Source of the DNA: Spartobacteria bacterium
GTDB taxonomy: Bacteria > Verrucomicrobiota > Verrucomicrobiia > Chthoniobacterales > UBA10450
DNA: 34,841 nt
Assembly: GCA_003169975.1 (NCBI GenBank)
Contig: PNAA01000029.1
Coordinates: 1 to 34,841, forward strand
Reading direction: 5' to 3'
The notes below the pieces were generated by a model, which was not told the DNA's origin, searched no databases, and saw only the letters and a program-made list of their open reading frames with translations. Position numbers and translations under genes: made by a program. This document shows positions 25,446 through 33,240 of this stretch, piece by piece. Each line of letters begins with the position of its first letter. Positions within the stretch are counted from its first letter, which is position 1.

Positions 25446-26608
25446 GAGCGAAGCCGAAGAAAAATCAGCCGCGCGCCGGGAACCGGCGGCTTTCAACGTG
25501 GCGTCAGCGCAAGCAGCAACACCTGCTTGACGTCAACGTGCGGGCGCGCCGCGCGTCGCATCACCGCAACCGCCGCATCCTCGTGGCCGTCTCGAAGGTT
25601 GCGCTGGTGATCGCGGTTTGCGCCGGGCTCTACTACGGCGCGTGCACCGCATTGAGCCGCTTCTTTTTCGACAACCCCGATTACCGGCTGAGCACGATCG
25701 GGGTCCAAACCGACGGGACGCTGCTGCGCGATCAGATTCTGAAGTCCGCCGGGTTGCGGGAGGGGCTGAACATCTTTTCCATCAACCTCGCGCAGGTGCA
25801 CGACCGGCTGCAGCAACTCCCGCAGGTCGACGACGTGCAAGTCGAGCGGAAGATGCCTAACGAGATTGATATTCAGATCACGGAACGCAAACCGATCGCC
25901 TGGATCACGAGCGAGAAAACGGTGGCCAATCCCTTCGCCTCCGACGCGGCTTTCCTCGTCGATGCGCGCGGGATCCTGATGAAGGAAAAGAAATTGCTCC
26001 CGGAATACCTGGCGCTGCCGTTGATCACCGGCTGTTCGAGCGAGGCGCTCGTGCCGGGCAAGGTGGTCGATTCGTTCGAGGCGAAAGCGGCGTTGGAGCT
26101 ACTTCGCCTAACGACGACGAGCTTCATGCAAACTCGTTTCCAGATCCGGGAAGTGGATGTCTCGAAGGGCTATTGCCTGCTCGTGACGGACAAGAATCAC
26201 ACCGAGGTGATGTTCGGGTTCGATCGTCTCGACACCCAGATGCAGCGACTCGAGCAGTTTCTCGTCTACAGCGACGATACGCAGCGCGAAATCGCGACCG
26301 TCAACCTGCTCGTCGCGCGCAACATCCCGGTGACCTTTGCCAAACCGGTCTCGGCCGTCATCTCGGAACTCGAACCGCCGTCTGGCCTGGCTGCATCCGC
26401 CCACGAAGCGAAACCGGCGCCGAAGGAAACCAAGGCGGCCGCCCCGGAGCCGGAAATCCGCAAGGCAAAAGCCGTGCAACCAACTATTAGGAAGGCGCTG
26501 CCCTACAGTCCTGGCGTGAAAAAATTCCACTCCAGTCCTCCGCCCCTCCCGGTGCGGAAGGCGATCCCACTTCAGCGTTTTAACCAGGAAGGCAACGGTA
26601 ATGGCTAG
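25442..26608 (+). CDS. ftsQ: Cell division protein FtsQ (POTRA domain)
   Basis: The 388-residue bitopic protein has a long basic cytoplasmic tail (1-45), a transmembrane helix (about 46-69), a POTRA domain (about 82-150, IGVQTDGTLLRDQILKSAGL to MPNEIDIQITERKPIAWI) and an FtsQ beta domain to about 310. A disordered tail of about 65 residues follows, rich in Pro, Lys and Ala (KPAPKETKAAAPEPEIRKAK), which most FtsQ proteins lack. FtsQ links FtsL/FtsB to the early divisome. It overlaps ddl by 4 nt and ftsA by 8 nt. Two 9-mer copies encode MPNE (25855) and RLTT (26106). Confidence 0.9.
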   Translation: MRAKPKKNQPRAGNRRLSTWRQRKQQHLLDVNVRARRASHHRNRRILVAVSKVALVIAVCAGLYYGACTALSRFFFDNPDYRLSTIGVQTDGTLLRDQILKSAGLREGLNIFSINLAQVHDRLQQLPQVDDVQVERKMPNEIDIQITERKPIAWITSEKTVANPFASDAAFLVDARGILMKEKKLLPEYLALPLITGCSSEALVPGKVVDSFEAKAALELLRLTTTSFMQTRFQIREVDVSKGYCLLVTDKNHTEVMFGFDRLDTQMQRLEQFLVYSDDTQREIATVNLLVARNIPVTFAKPVSAVISELEPPSGLAASAHEAKPAPKETKAAAPEPEIRKAKAVQPTIRKALPYSPGVKKFHSSPPPLPVRKAIPLQRFNQEGNGNG

Positions 26609-27812
26609 CAGCAACTTGATGGTCGGTCTCGAAATCGGAACCTCGAAAATTTGTGTCGTCGTGGGCGAAGGAAAACCCGACGGCACGATCAAAATCCTCG
26701 GCGTCGGCCAGGCGCCGTCGCGCGGGGTGCGCAAAGGCGAGATCGTCGATTTCGAGACGGCGATGAAATGCGTCCACGAGGCGGTCGTTGATGCCGAAGA
26801 GAAGAGCGACATCATGATTCGCAGCGTCTACATCGGCATCACCGGCGCGCACATCCAGAGTTTTAACAATCGCGGCTGCGTCCGGGTCTCGGAGGATCAC
26901 GAGGAGATCGATGAGCAGGATATCGAGGATGTAAAAATCAACGCGCGCGAAGTGAGCATCCCGGCGCCGAACGCGTTTCTGCACTCGATCATCCAGCATT
27001 ATCACGTCGATGGGCAGGACGGCGTGCTCAATCCGATCGGAATGCTGGGCCAGAAACTGGAGGCCGATTTCCACATCATCCACGGCGTGCGCACGCGGAT
27101 CCAAAACACGATCCGCTGCGTCAAGGAATTGCCGCTCGATGTCGAGGACGTCGTCTTTACGCCTTTCGCCGCCGCGCAGGTCGTCCTCACCCAGCATCAG
27201 AAGAATCTCGGCGCCCTCGTCATCGACGTCGGCGGCGGGACGACCGATTACGTGCTCTACGTCGACGGCGCGGTGAAACAAAGTGGCGTGCTCGCGGTCG
27301 GCGGCGATCACATCACGAACGACATCTCGATGGGATTGCGCATCCCAATGACGCGCGCGGAGAAGCTCAAGGTCGAAGAGGGGAGCACGGTGCTCGGCAA
27401 TTGTCTCCCGGGCGAAACGGTTTTGTTGAAAGACGATTCCGGATTCGCCGGGAAAGAAGTCGAGCGCGAGACCTTGAACACGATCATCCACATGCGCCTG
27501 CGCGAGACCTTCGAACTCCTCAAGCGCCGGCTCGAGGACGAACCGTTTCTCGATTATCTCGGCGAGGGCATTTTCATCACCGGCGGTTGCAGTCAGCTCA
27601 ACGGAATCGATCACCTGGCCGAGGACGTTTTCGGAATTCCAGCCCGCGCCTCGCATGCGCGCACCATGTCCGGCCTGACGAGTGCGTTCGAAAACCCGCA
27701 ATTCTCGGCCGCGATCGGCTTGATCAAATATGCGCAGGCCGTGCAGGGCGATCGTCAGCAGCGGGGTCGCTTCGGCCGATTCATCGGGAAATTTTTCAAC
27801 GGAATGCGATGA
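26601..27812 (+). CDS. ftsA: Cell division protein FtsA
   Basis: The 403-residue actin-family ATPase tethers FtsZ to the membrane. The first phosphate loop is GLEIGTSKICVVVGEG, SHS2/1C-type sequence follows (SVYIGITGAHIQSFNNRG), the second phosphate loop is VIDVGGGTTDYVLY, and the adenosine motif is FITGGCSQLNGI. The C-terminus RGRFGRFIGKFFNGMR is an amphipathic membrane-targeting helix, as in E. coli FtsA. An AGGAAGG about 9 nt upstream of the ATG lies within the end of ftsQ. It has no 9-mer copy. The gap to ftsZ is occupied by a palindrome. Confidence 0.95.
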   Translation: MASSNLMVGLEIGTSKICVVVGEGKPDGTIKILGVGQAPSRGVRKGEIVDFETAMKCVHEAVVDAEEKSDIMIRSVYIGITGAHIQSFNNRGCVRVSEDHEEIDEQDIEDVKINAREVSIPAPNAFLHSIIQHYHVDGQDGVLNPIGMLGQKLEADFHIIHGVRTRIQNTIRCVKELPLDVEDVVFTPFAAAQVVLTQHQKNLGALVIDVGGGTTDYVLYVDGAVKQSGVLAVGGDHITNDISMGLRIPMTRAEKLKVEEGSTVLGNCLPGETVLLKDDSGFAGKEVERETLNTIIHMRLRETFELLKRRLEDEPFLDYLGEGIFITGGCSQLNGIDHLAEDVFGIPARASHARTMSGLTSAFENPQFSAAIGLIKYAQAVQGDRQQRGRFGRFIGKFFNGMR

Positions 27813-27835
27813 ACGAGACACCCTGCTTTCACCCC

Positions 27836-27928
27836 GTCATCCCGAGCGAAGTCGAGGGATCCCGTGGCGTGACCTTAAAGTTTCCGCCGCGGGATTCCTC
27901 GACTCCGCTGCGCTCCGCTCGGAATGAC
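27836..27928. repeat. Palindromic element between ftsA and ftsZ (family C)
   Basis: The left arm GTCATCCCGAGCGAAGTCGA continues into GGGATCCC (27836-27863); the right arm runs from GGGATTCCTCGACTCC to CTCGGAATGAC (27891-27928). They are inverted copies apart from an insertion of about 10 nt in the right arm. This short element type is common in many unrelated bacterial genomes. It is followed at 27935-27943 by a GCCTAACGA copy, and the ftsZ ATG lies 27 bp past the palindrome. Confidence 0.75.
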
Positions 27929-27955
27929 GAACTCGCCTAACGAGAACCCACACCC

Positions 27956-29362
27956 ATGATCCAACTCAGCCGCAACTACAGCCTGCCGGAAAAAAAGGAA
28001 GACGATCTCGCGATCAAAATCGTCGGCGTGGGAGGCGCCGGCGCAAACGCGCTCGACCGCATCGTGCTCGACGGGATGGAGCACGCCGAAATGATCGTGG
28101 TCAACACCGACGTCCAGTCGCTCGCCAGCTCGGTCGCGACCCAGAAGGTGCAGATCGGGCGCGTGGCTACGCGCGGTCTCGGCGCCGGGGGCGACCCGGA
28201 GTTGGGGTTCAACGCCGCGCAGGAATCCGCCGATGAACTTCGGGAGACGTTGCAGGGCGCGCGGATGGTTTTCGTCTGCGCGGGACTCGGCGGCGGGACA
28301 GGCTCCGGCGCGGCTCCCTGCATCGCGCAAATGGCGCGGGAAAGCGGCGCGCTGGTGCTCGCTTTTGCCACTTTGCCCTTTGCTTTTGAAGGCAAGCGGC
28401 GCACCGCACAAGCCATGGAGGCCTTGCGGGAGTTGCAGCGCGTTTCCGACGCGGTCGTTTGTTTCGAGAACGACCGGATGGGCGACATCGTTTTGCCGAA
28501 AGCCGGGATCCACCAGGCGTTTGCCGTCGCCGACACGACGATCAGCCAGAGCGTGCGCGCGATTGTCAACGTCGTTAGGCGACCGGGCTTGATCCAGATC
28601 GGCTTCGACGAACTGCTTTCCGCTTTGCGCAGTCAAAACAGCCGCTGCCTTTTCGGCTTCGGAGAATCCGACAGCGACAATCGGGCCCACGAAGCGCTCG
28701 CTCTCGCGCTGAAGAATCCGCTGATGGATCGCGGCAAGATGCTGACCGACGCCCGCCACATTCTCGTGCAAATCTCCGGTGGCCCGGGCATGACCCTGAC
28801 TGAAGTCGAGATCGTGATGCGGGAGCTGGGCCGGCACGTCGAAGATCACACCCAGATCCTGTTCGGCACTTCGGTCGATGGAAAAATGGGGAACCGTTTG
28901 AGCGTGACGCTGATCAGTTCGCTTTCGGCCGAGGGAGAGGTGGCGCCCGCGCTGCCGCTGCGAGCGGCCAAAGAAATTGCGTCCGAACCGCCCCCCCCGA
29001 TCGAGCCGGTGGCAATCCAGCCGGTGACCGAGGACGCGACTCCAGTGGTCCCGATGATGGAAGCGCCCGCAACGGAATTGGAAGAAATCGCGCCGCCCGC
29101 GGCCGAGATCGCACCGCCGGCTCCGGTGCGAAAAGAAAGAAAACCGGTCCCGCCGAGGGAGCCGCAAATCGCGCCGGTGCCGGCTCCGCTACCGGTCAAG
29201 CCGCCGCCCGCGAAGAAGGAAAATTTTTTCCAGGCGCGCCAGGAAGTGATGCAATTCGAGCCGATTACGCGCGGACGCTTTGAAAAAAGCGAGCCGACAA
29301 TCGTGGAAGGCCAGGACCTGGACGTGCCGACTTATCTCCGCAAAAACGTCCGGGTAAAGTAA
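27956..29362 (+). CDS. ftsZ: Cell division GTPase FtsZ with altered T7 loop
   Basis: The 468-residue tubulin homologue forms the Z ring. GTP-binding features are intact: KIVGVGGAGANAL, NTDVQSL, GLGAGGDPELG, the signature GGGTGSG (112-118) and ATLPFAFEGKRR. The T7 synergy loop, normally N-x-D-x-x-D, reads GLIQIGFDEL at 211-220, with Gln214, Gly216 and Glu219 where E. coli has Asn207, Asp209 and Asp212. A Pro-rich linker of about 110 residues (about 325-440) leads to a normal C-terminal peptide (DVPTYLRKNVRVK) for FtsA binding. A 9-mer copy (28572-28580) encodes VVRR just before the T7 loop. It is the last gene of the cluster. Confidence 0.95.
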   Translation: MIQLSRNYSLPEKKEDDLAIKIVGVGGAGANALDRIVLDGMEHAEMIVVNTDVQSLASSVATQKVQIGRVATRGLGAGGDPELGFNAAQESADELRETLQGARMVFVCAGLGGGTGSGAAPCIAQMARESGALVLAFATLPFAFEGKRRTAQAMEALRELQRVSDAVVCFENDRMGDIVLPKAGIHQAFAVADTTISQSVRAIVNVVRRPGLIQIGFDELLSALRSQNSRCLFGFGESDSDNRAHEALALALKNPLMDRGKMLTDARHILVQISGGPGMTLTEVEIVMRELGRHVEDHTQILFGTSVDGKMGNRLSVTLISSLSAEGEVAPALPLRAAKEIASEPPPPIEPVAIQPVTEDATPVVPMMEAPATELEEIAPPAAEIAPPAPVRKERKPVPPREPQIAPVPAPLPVKPPPAKKENFFQARQEVMQFEPITRGRFEKSEPTIVEGQDLDVPTYLRKNVRVK

Positions 29363-29384
29363 TCGCGCGTCGCCGGGGAATTAG

Positions 29385-29441
29385 ACAGGATTTACAGGAT
29401 GAACAGGATTTAGGAATCCTCTCAATCCCGTTAATCCTGTT
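29385..29441 (+). terminator. ACAGGAT tandem repeat and hairpin after ftsZ
   Basis: ACAGGAT starts at 29385, 29394 and 29403 (9-bp period). AACAGGATT (29402-29410) can pair with AATCCTGTT (29433-29441), and AGGATT (29405-29410) alternatively with AATCCT (29415-29420). This lies 23 bp past the ftsZ stop and could end the dcw transcript, though no clean U-run follows. Part of it (29418-29449, CCTCTCAATCCCGTTAATCC onward) recurs with changes at 33653-33683, so it is also a dispersed repeat. Confidence 0.45.
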
Positions 29442-29461
29442 TGCTACCGCAGGAGCAGTCG

Positions 29462-29708
29462 GGGGTCAGTCCTGAGTAAGTAATCATTTCTCGATGTGCA
29501 GTAGTCGGCTCAGGTGAGTCCAGGTTCCCATGTGCAGTTCTGCGGCGATCCACTTCAATGGCATCGTCGTCTCCTCCCGCAACCGCCGCGCGATGGCGAC
29601 TTTGACGGCGTGCCCTTTGCGCTCGCTCGCCAATCGCTTCGCCGTCCAGCCAGACCGAGCCAGCTCGCTGGCGACCAGCCGGCGCGCACGCTCCAAGCCC
29701 GACCCCAG
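29462..29708 (-). pseudogene. Inverted 3' remnant of a RAYT transposase gene
   Basis: The minus-strand frame ending at 29484 reads LERARRLVASELARSGWTAK, then HAVKVAIARRLREETTMPLK and WIAAELHMGTWTHLSRLLHI. This is nearly identical to the last 70 residues of the RAYT at 29767-30690, but on the opposite strand. The N-terminal HUH domain is absent. The remnant is bounded by GGGGTCAGTC at 29462 and again by GGGGTCAGTC at about 29713. With the intact gene's 3' end it makes a large inverted repeat with arms of about 240 bp. Confidence 0.85.
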
Positions 29709-29766
29709 ACCGGGGTCAGTCCTAAGTATTGGCACATTTCGACAACGACAGGAGAATTCGTGCGTC

Positions 29767-30690
29767 ATGGCCCGCCCGCTTCGCATCGAATATCCCGGTG
29801 CCTGCTATCACGTGATGAACCGCGGCGATCGCCGGCAGAACATCTTCCGGGTGGACGCCGATCGGATTCTCTTTTTGGACGTCCTCGCCAGCACCTGTGC
29901 TAAAACCCAGTGGCAGGTCCATGCCTATTGTTTGATGAGCAATCACTTTCACCTCGTCCTGGAAACCCCAGGCGGCAATCTGGTGGCCGGCATGAAATGG
30001 CTCCTGGGCACTTACACGATGCGCTTCAATCGGAAGCACTGTTACAGCGGGCATCTTTTTGGCGGCCGCTACAAGGCGCAGTTGATCGATGAAACCGCAC
30101 CCGGATATCTGCGCACCGCAGCGGACTATGTGCATCTCAATCCGGCGCGCGCCGGCCTGCTCGGGGCGGGGCAGGAACTGGCGACTTATCCGTGGAGCAG
30201 TTACCCGGCATACCTGTCGTCGCCACGAAAGCGGCCAGCCTGGTTGCGTGTGGATCGCGTCCTGGGCGAGCATGGGATTCAAAGAGACGACGCGCGGGGT
30301 CGGCGTGAATTCCGACGCCGCTTGGAGAGTCAACGGCAAACGACCCAAGCAAGCGACCTGGCCGTGATGCGGACAGGATGGCGTTTGGGCGGGGAGGATT
30401 TTCTCGATCGCATTCTGGAAAAATGGGACGGCAAATTAAGGGAACACCACGGCGGAAAGGAAAAGCTGGAGACGGACCTGGAGCGTGGACGGCGTCTGGT
30501 CGCGAGCGAGTTGGCTCGGTCTGGCTGGACGGCGAAACAACTGGCCACTGAGCGCAAGGGGCACGCCGTCAAAGTGGCCATCGCCCAACGCTTACGGGAG
30601 GAAACGACGATGCCCTTGAAGTGGATCGCTGCCGAGCTGCACATGGGAACCTGGACGCACTTGAACCGACTACTGCACCACGCAAAATGA
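29767..30690 (+). CDS. REP-associated tyrosine transposase (RAYT, Y1/HUH family)
   Basis: The 307-residue protein has the IS200-like Y1 domain: RPLRIEYPGACYHVMNRGDR at the N-terminus, the HUH metal site His60-Phe-His62 (MSNHFHLVLETP), GRYKAQLID and YLRTAADYVHLNPARAGL, where Tyr121 is the likely nucleophile. The C-terminal part (about 235-307) holds a predicted helix-turn-helix (LKWIAAELHMGTWTHLNRLL). RAYTs act on single-stranded palindromic REP sequences and spread them within a genome. An AGGAG lies about 11 nt before the ATG. It looks intact. GGGGTCAGTC sequences flank it on both sides (29713 and, inverted, about 30706-30715). It has no 9-mer copy, unlike the core genes. Confidence 0.88.
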   Translation: MARPLRIEYPGACYHVMNRGDRRQNIFRVDADRILFLDVLASTCAKTQWQVHAYCLMSNHFHLVLETPGGNLVAGMKWLLGTYTMRFNRKHCYSGHLFGGRYKAQLIDETAPGYLRTAADYVHLNPARAGLLGAGQELATYPWSSYPAYLSSPRKRPAWLRVDRVLGEHGIQRDDARGRREFRRRLESQRQTTQASDLAVMRTGWRLGGEDFLDRILEKWDGKLREHHGGKEKLETDLERGRRLVASELARSGWTAKQLATERKGHAVKVAIAQRLREETTMPLKWIAAELHMGTWTHLNRLLHHAK

Positions 30691-30693
30691 TGC

Positions 30694-30716
30694 TTTACTT
30701 AGGACTGACCCCGGTA
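30694..30716. repeat. RAYT-element right boundary (GGGGTCAGTCCTAAGTAA, inverted)
   Basis: TTACTTAGGACTGACCCC just after the RAYT stop is the inverse of the boundary sequence seen at 29462 (one change), 29713 and 33095, and its first ten bases also occur at 68-77. Beyond it lies a short hexamer run (ACGGTAACGGTAACGGT) and then the truncated-looking end of the HAF gene. Confidence 0.7.
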
Positions 30717-30779
30717 AGGTACGGTAACGGTAACGGTGAGGACCCATGGGTGCCGAAATCAGGCGCGATGCAGGCGTTA

Positions 30780-31784
30780 TCAGGGCACGTCCGACGTGCC
30801 GGCTACCTGGCCGAGATTGTTGATCGCTCGGCCATAGCTAATGGTCCCGCCGGGAAGTGTCCCGAGGTCGATTGGCACGCTCGTAGCGCTATTCCAGACA
30901 GCAGCGTGAAGCGCTTCACTCGCGTTACTCGCTTCACCCGCAAACACTCCGCTCCTATTAATCCCAAAGCCCCCGCTATGTTGGCCTCCCAGAGTCTGGA
31001 GAAGGATCTGTCCAGTGCTCGGGCTCCAGTAAAAACCTTCGTATTGGCCACTGGAGTCGACGCCGAGGCCGACAACCTGGTCGCGATCGTTAATGGCCTC
31101 GCCCGCCGTGTAATTATCGCCAGCGACAGACGCAATTTGAACCATTCCGCCGGCCTTCTGCCAGAGGAAGGCGACGAAGAGGCCATCGGCGTTACTCGCA
31201 GTGCCCGTGATATGGGTGTGATTGTTGATGGCGTTGCCGACACTTAAACCGGAAACCAGTAACTGGCTAATATAGAGCGGATTCCTCATGCCCGGAGACC
31301 AGAGAAAAGCGCGCACGCTGGGTGAGCTGTAGATCTGCCCAGTGACCTGACTCTTGTTATTGATGCCAAAGGTAAAGTCGTAATTATGGATGCGACCGAT
31401 AAGGCTGAAGCCGGCGCTGGGCGACCAGTAGAACGGTGTCTGGGATCCGTTAAACGAATAGTCATTATCGCCCACCACGTCCCCGGAGGCATTAATCGCC
31501 CAGGCTCGGCTGTCCGCCCCGCCATCTGTCCCGATGTCGATCATGCCAGTGGCCGCCGACCAGATGAAGGCGTGGGCGGTGACGTTATCGGCGAGGTATG
31601 AATAGCCTGCGACCTGGCCGCTATCGTTAATACCAAGTGCGTAGCTGGAATTGCCACCGAGCGTGCCAAGATCTGTCATCCCGGTGGTGCTGGCCCAGAT
31701 GAAGGCGTGTTGATGTTGCGCCATCGCGCTCGAAGCCAGGCTCAGGGCGAGGTACGTGAGAAATGCAAGTTTCAAGGTTTTCAT
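30780..31784 (-). CDS. Secreted HAF-repeat protein, possibly truncated at the C-terminus
   Basis: The 334-residue protein has a signal peptide (MKTLKLAFLTYLALSLASSA, then MAQ) and repeated units of about 40-45 residues of the HAF type: HAFIWASTTGMTDLGTLGG, AFIWSAATGMIDIGTDGG, PFYWSPSAG, GFYWSPSTGQILLQTLGG and PIDLGTLPGG, each followed by INDSGQVAGYS-like segments. Such proteins are exported and probably beta-rich; function is unknown. The last repeat ends at NNLGQVAGTSDVP, where a further HAFLW block would be expected. The stop lies about 65 bp from the RAYT boundary, so insertion of the element may have removed the end. The whole gene lacks the 9-mer. Confidence 0.75.
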   Translation of the reverse strand: MKTLKLAFLTYLALSLASSAMAQHQHAFIWASTTGMTDLGTLGGNSSYALGINDSGQVAGYSYLADNVTAHAFIWSAATGMIDIGTDGGADSRAWAINASGDVVGDNDYSFNGSQTPFYWSPSAGFSLIGRIHNYDFTFGINNKSQVTGQIYSSPSVRAFLWSPGMRNPLYISQLLVSGLSVGNAINNHTHITGTASNADGLFVAFLWQKAGGMVQIASVAGDNYTAGEAINDRDQVVGLGVDSSGQYEGFYWSPSTGQILLQTLGGQHSGGFGINRSGVFAGEASNASEALHAAVWNSATSVPIDLGTLPGGTISYGRAINNLGQVAGTSDVP

Positions 31785-32150
31785 TTTTTAGCTTTCTTTT
31801 ACCTGGGGAATTGCCTGCGACTACCGGTCTGAAAGAGGGGGAGGGAGGCCCCAGGATAAAGCCCCCTCGCCAGATCCAGATCTATTCGATCCAGAGATTG
31901 CACTCCTCCGCGGCCATTCGTGTCAAGAATATTACAAAAATATTACACGAAAAAGCGGGGTCGCGAAAGCCCGGGGTCGCGTCCTATTTTGACATTTCGA
32001 CGCGGCGCGTTCCTCGCTAACGGCGGTTCCAAGGCGTAAGCGATCCTGAGCCGGCCAAGTTCTCTCGTCCCCGCTCCTCGGCGCCTTCAATCTGGTTGGC
32101 GGGCGGGGGACGCCGGCTGCATTGTTTCCGTAATATCCGCATTCCAAGAC
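31785..32150. other. Divergent intergenic region with GGGGTCGCG copies
   Basis: It separates the minus-strand HAF gene from the plus-strand ATP-grasp gene and should hold both promoters. An AT-rich part has AATATTAC twice (around 31928-31947). GGGGTCGCG occurs twice close together (about 31957 and 31973), the second continuing TCCTATTTTGACATTTC; a related GGGGTCGCGTCC lies inverted near 33838-33850. These look like REP heads. I see no convincing -10/-35 pair and no gene. Confidence 0.4.
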
Positions 32151-33029
32151 ATGCTCCGCTGCGCTTTCCTTACGCTTGACGACTCGACTGGCTTTGTTAT
32201 CGACGATGAGTTGGCTTACCCGCCGCTGGCTGCTCTCGGCTGGCGCGCAGAAGCGATCTCATGGCGCACGGGGTCACGCGATTGGCGCACTTACGATGCG
32301 GTCGTCATCCGCTCGACCTGGGATTACATCGCCGATCCCGATGCATTCCTTGCCGTGCTGGCCGAAATTGAGCGCACCGGCACACCGCTCTTCAACGCGC
32401 TCGATCTCGTCCGCTGGAACATTCGCAAGACTTACCTGCGCGATCTCGCCCGGCGCGGTGTTCCAGTCGTTCCGACGATCTGGCGGGAGCGGCTCGCTGC
32501 AGGAGAGCTGCCGGCGTTAATCGAAGAAGTCGGAAGCGACGAAATCGTGATCAAACCGATAGTCGGGCTGAACGCGCGCGGAGTTTTTCGAGTTGATGCC
32601 CGCAGCGCCCGGCAGCCATCCGCCGCGTTGAGCGCTCATTACGCCGAGCGCGAATTCATGGTGCAGCCGTTTCTTTCCCACGTGATCAGCGAAGGCGAGT
32701 TTTCGTTGTTCTACTTCAACGGCCAGCTGAGTCACGCCATCCTGAAAACGCCGAAGGCGCACGACTTTCGCGTCCAGGAGGAACACGGCGGAGTCCTTCG
32801 GGCTGTCCAGGCGGAGAGCGGATTGCGCGAAGCCGGCGCCACCGCTCTGCGCGCGCTCGACTCCGTCCCGCTCTATGCCCGCGCCGATTTCGTGCGGGCG
32901 AATCATTTTCTCGGCTTTTGGCTGATGGAGCTGGAACTGATCGAACCTTCTCTTTACCTGCGGATGGATGCTGGAGCGCCGGAGCGCTTCGCCCAGGCCT
33001 TGCACGAGCGGGCGAGCTGCCCGACCTAA
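32151..33029 (+). CDS. ATP-grasp family ligase (RimK/DcsG-like)
   Basis: The 292-residue protein has an ATP-grasp layout: an N-terminal pre-ATP-grasp fold (CAFLTLDDSTGFVIDDE, YDAVVIRSTWDY), a middle part with the nucleotide-binding Lys (DEIVIKPIVGLNARGVFRV), VQPFLSHVISEGEFSLFYFN, and a C-terminal metal-binding stretch (YARADFVRANHFLGFWLMEL, then ELIEPSLYL). This matches glutathione-synthetase/RimK-type enzymes often annotated as DcsG-like; they join a carboxylate to an amine using ATP. The acceptor cannot be predicted. It stands alone. Its TAA stop lies inside an ACCTAACGA copy of the motif (33024-33032). Confidence 0.8.
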   Translation: MLRCAFLTLDDSTGFVIDDELAYPPLAALGWRAEAISWRTGSRDWRTYDAVVIRSTWDYIADPDAFLAVLAEIERTGTPLFNALDLVRWNIRKTYLRDLARRGVPVVPTIWRERLAAGELPALIEEVGSDEIVIKPIVGLNARGVFRVDARSARQPSAALSAHYAEREFMVQPFLSHVISEGEFSLFYFNGQLSHAILKTPKAHDFRVQEEHGGVLRAVQAESGLREAGATALRALDSVPLYARADFVRANHFLGFWLMELELIEPSLYLRMDAGAPERFAQALHERASCPT

Positions 33030-33062
33030 CGAGCCATCGACCTGTCAAGCGCTTGGGAGTGA

Positions 33063-33104
33063 GAATGGAACTGACCCAGAATGGAACTGACCCAGGGTCA
33101 GTCC
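33063..33104. repeat. Two 16-bp tandem copies and a palindromic RAYT boundary
   Basis: GAATGGAACTGACCCA occurs at 33063-33078 and again at 33079-33094, directly followed by GGGTCAGTCC. The second unit and the following sequence form ACTGACCC-A-GGGTCAGT. This is a RAYT-type boundary with its mirror image attached. Confidence 0.75.
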
Positions 33105-33240
33105 TAAGCAAGTAATCATTTCTCGCCATGCAGTAGTCGGCTCAGGTGAGTCCAGGTTCCCATGTGCAGTTCCGCGGCGATCCACTTCAACGGCATCGTC
33201 GTCTCCTGCGGCAACCGTCGCGCAATGGCCACTCTAACTC
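33105..33240 (-). pseudogene. Second truncated 3' copy of the RAYT gene
   Basis: The minus strand reads VAIARRLPQETTMPLKWIAA, then ELHMGTWTHLSRLLHGEK and stop (near 33116), matching the last 40 residues of the RAYT at 29767-30690. Only the helix-turn-helix end survives; the break is near 33240, where similarity stops. Like the other remnant it keeps the sequence after the stop codon to the GGGTCAGTCC boundary. Confidence 0.8.

Noticed and set aside
30717-30739. ACGGTA hexamer run as a regulatory repeat
   Set aside because: Only about three imperfect units next to a mobile element edge; too little to support a function.
31915-31930. TTGACA on the minus strand as a HAF-gene promoter
   Set aside because: No acceptable -10 hexamer lies at the right distance, and it is more than 130 bp from the start codon.
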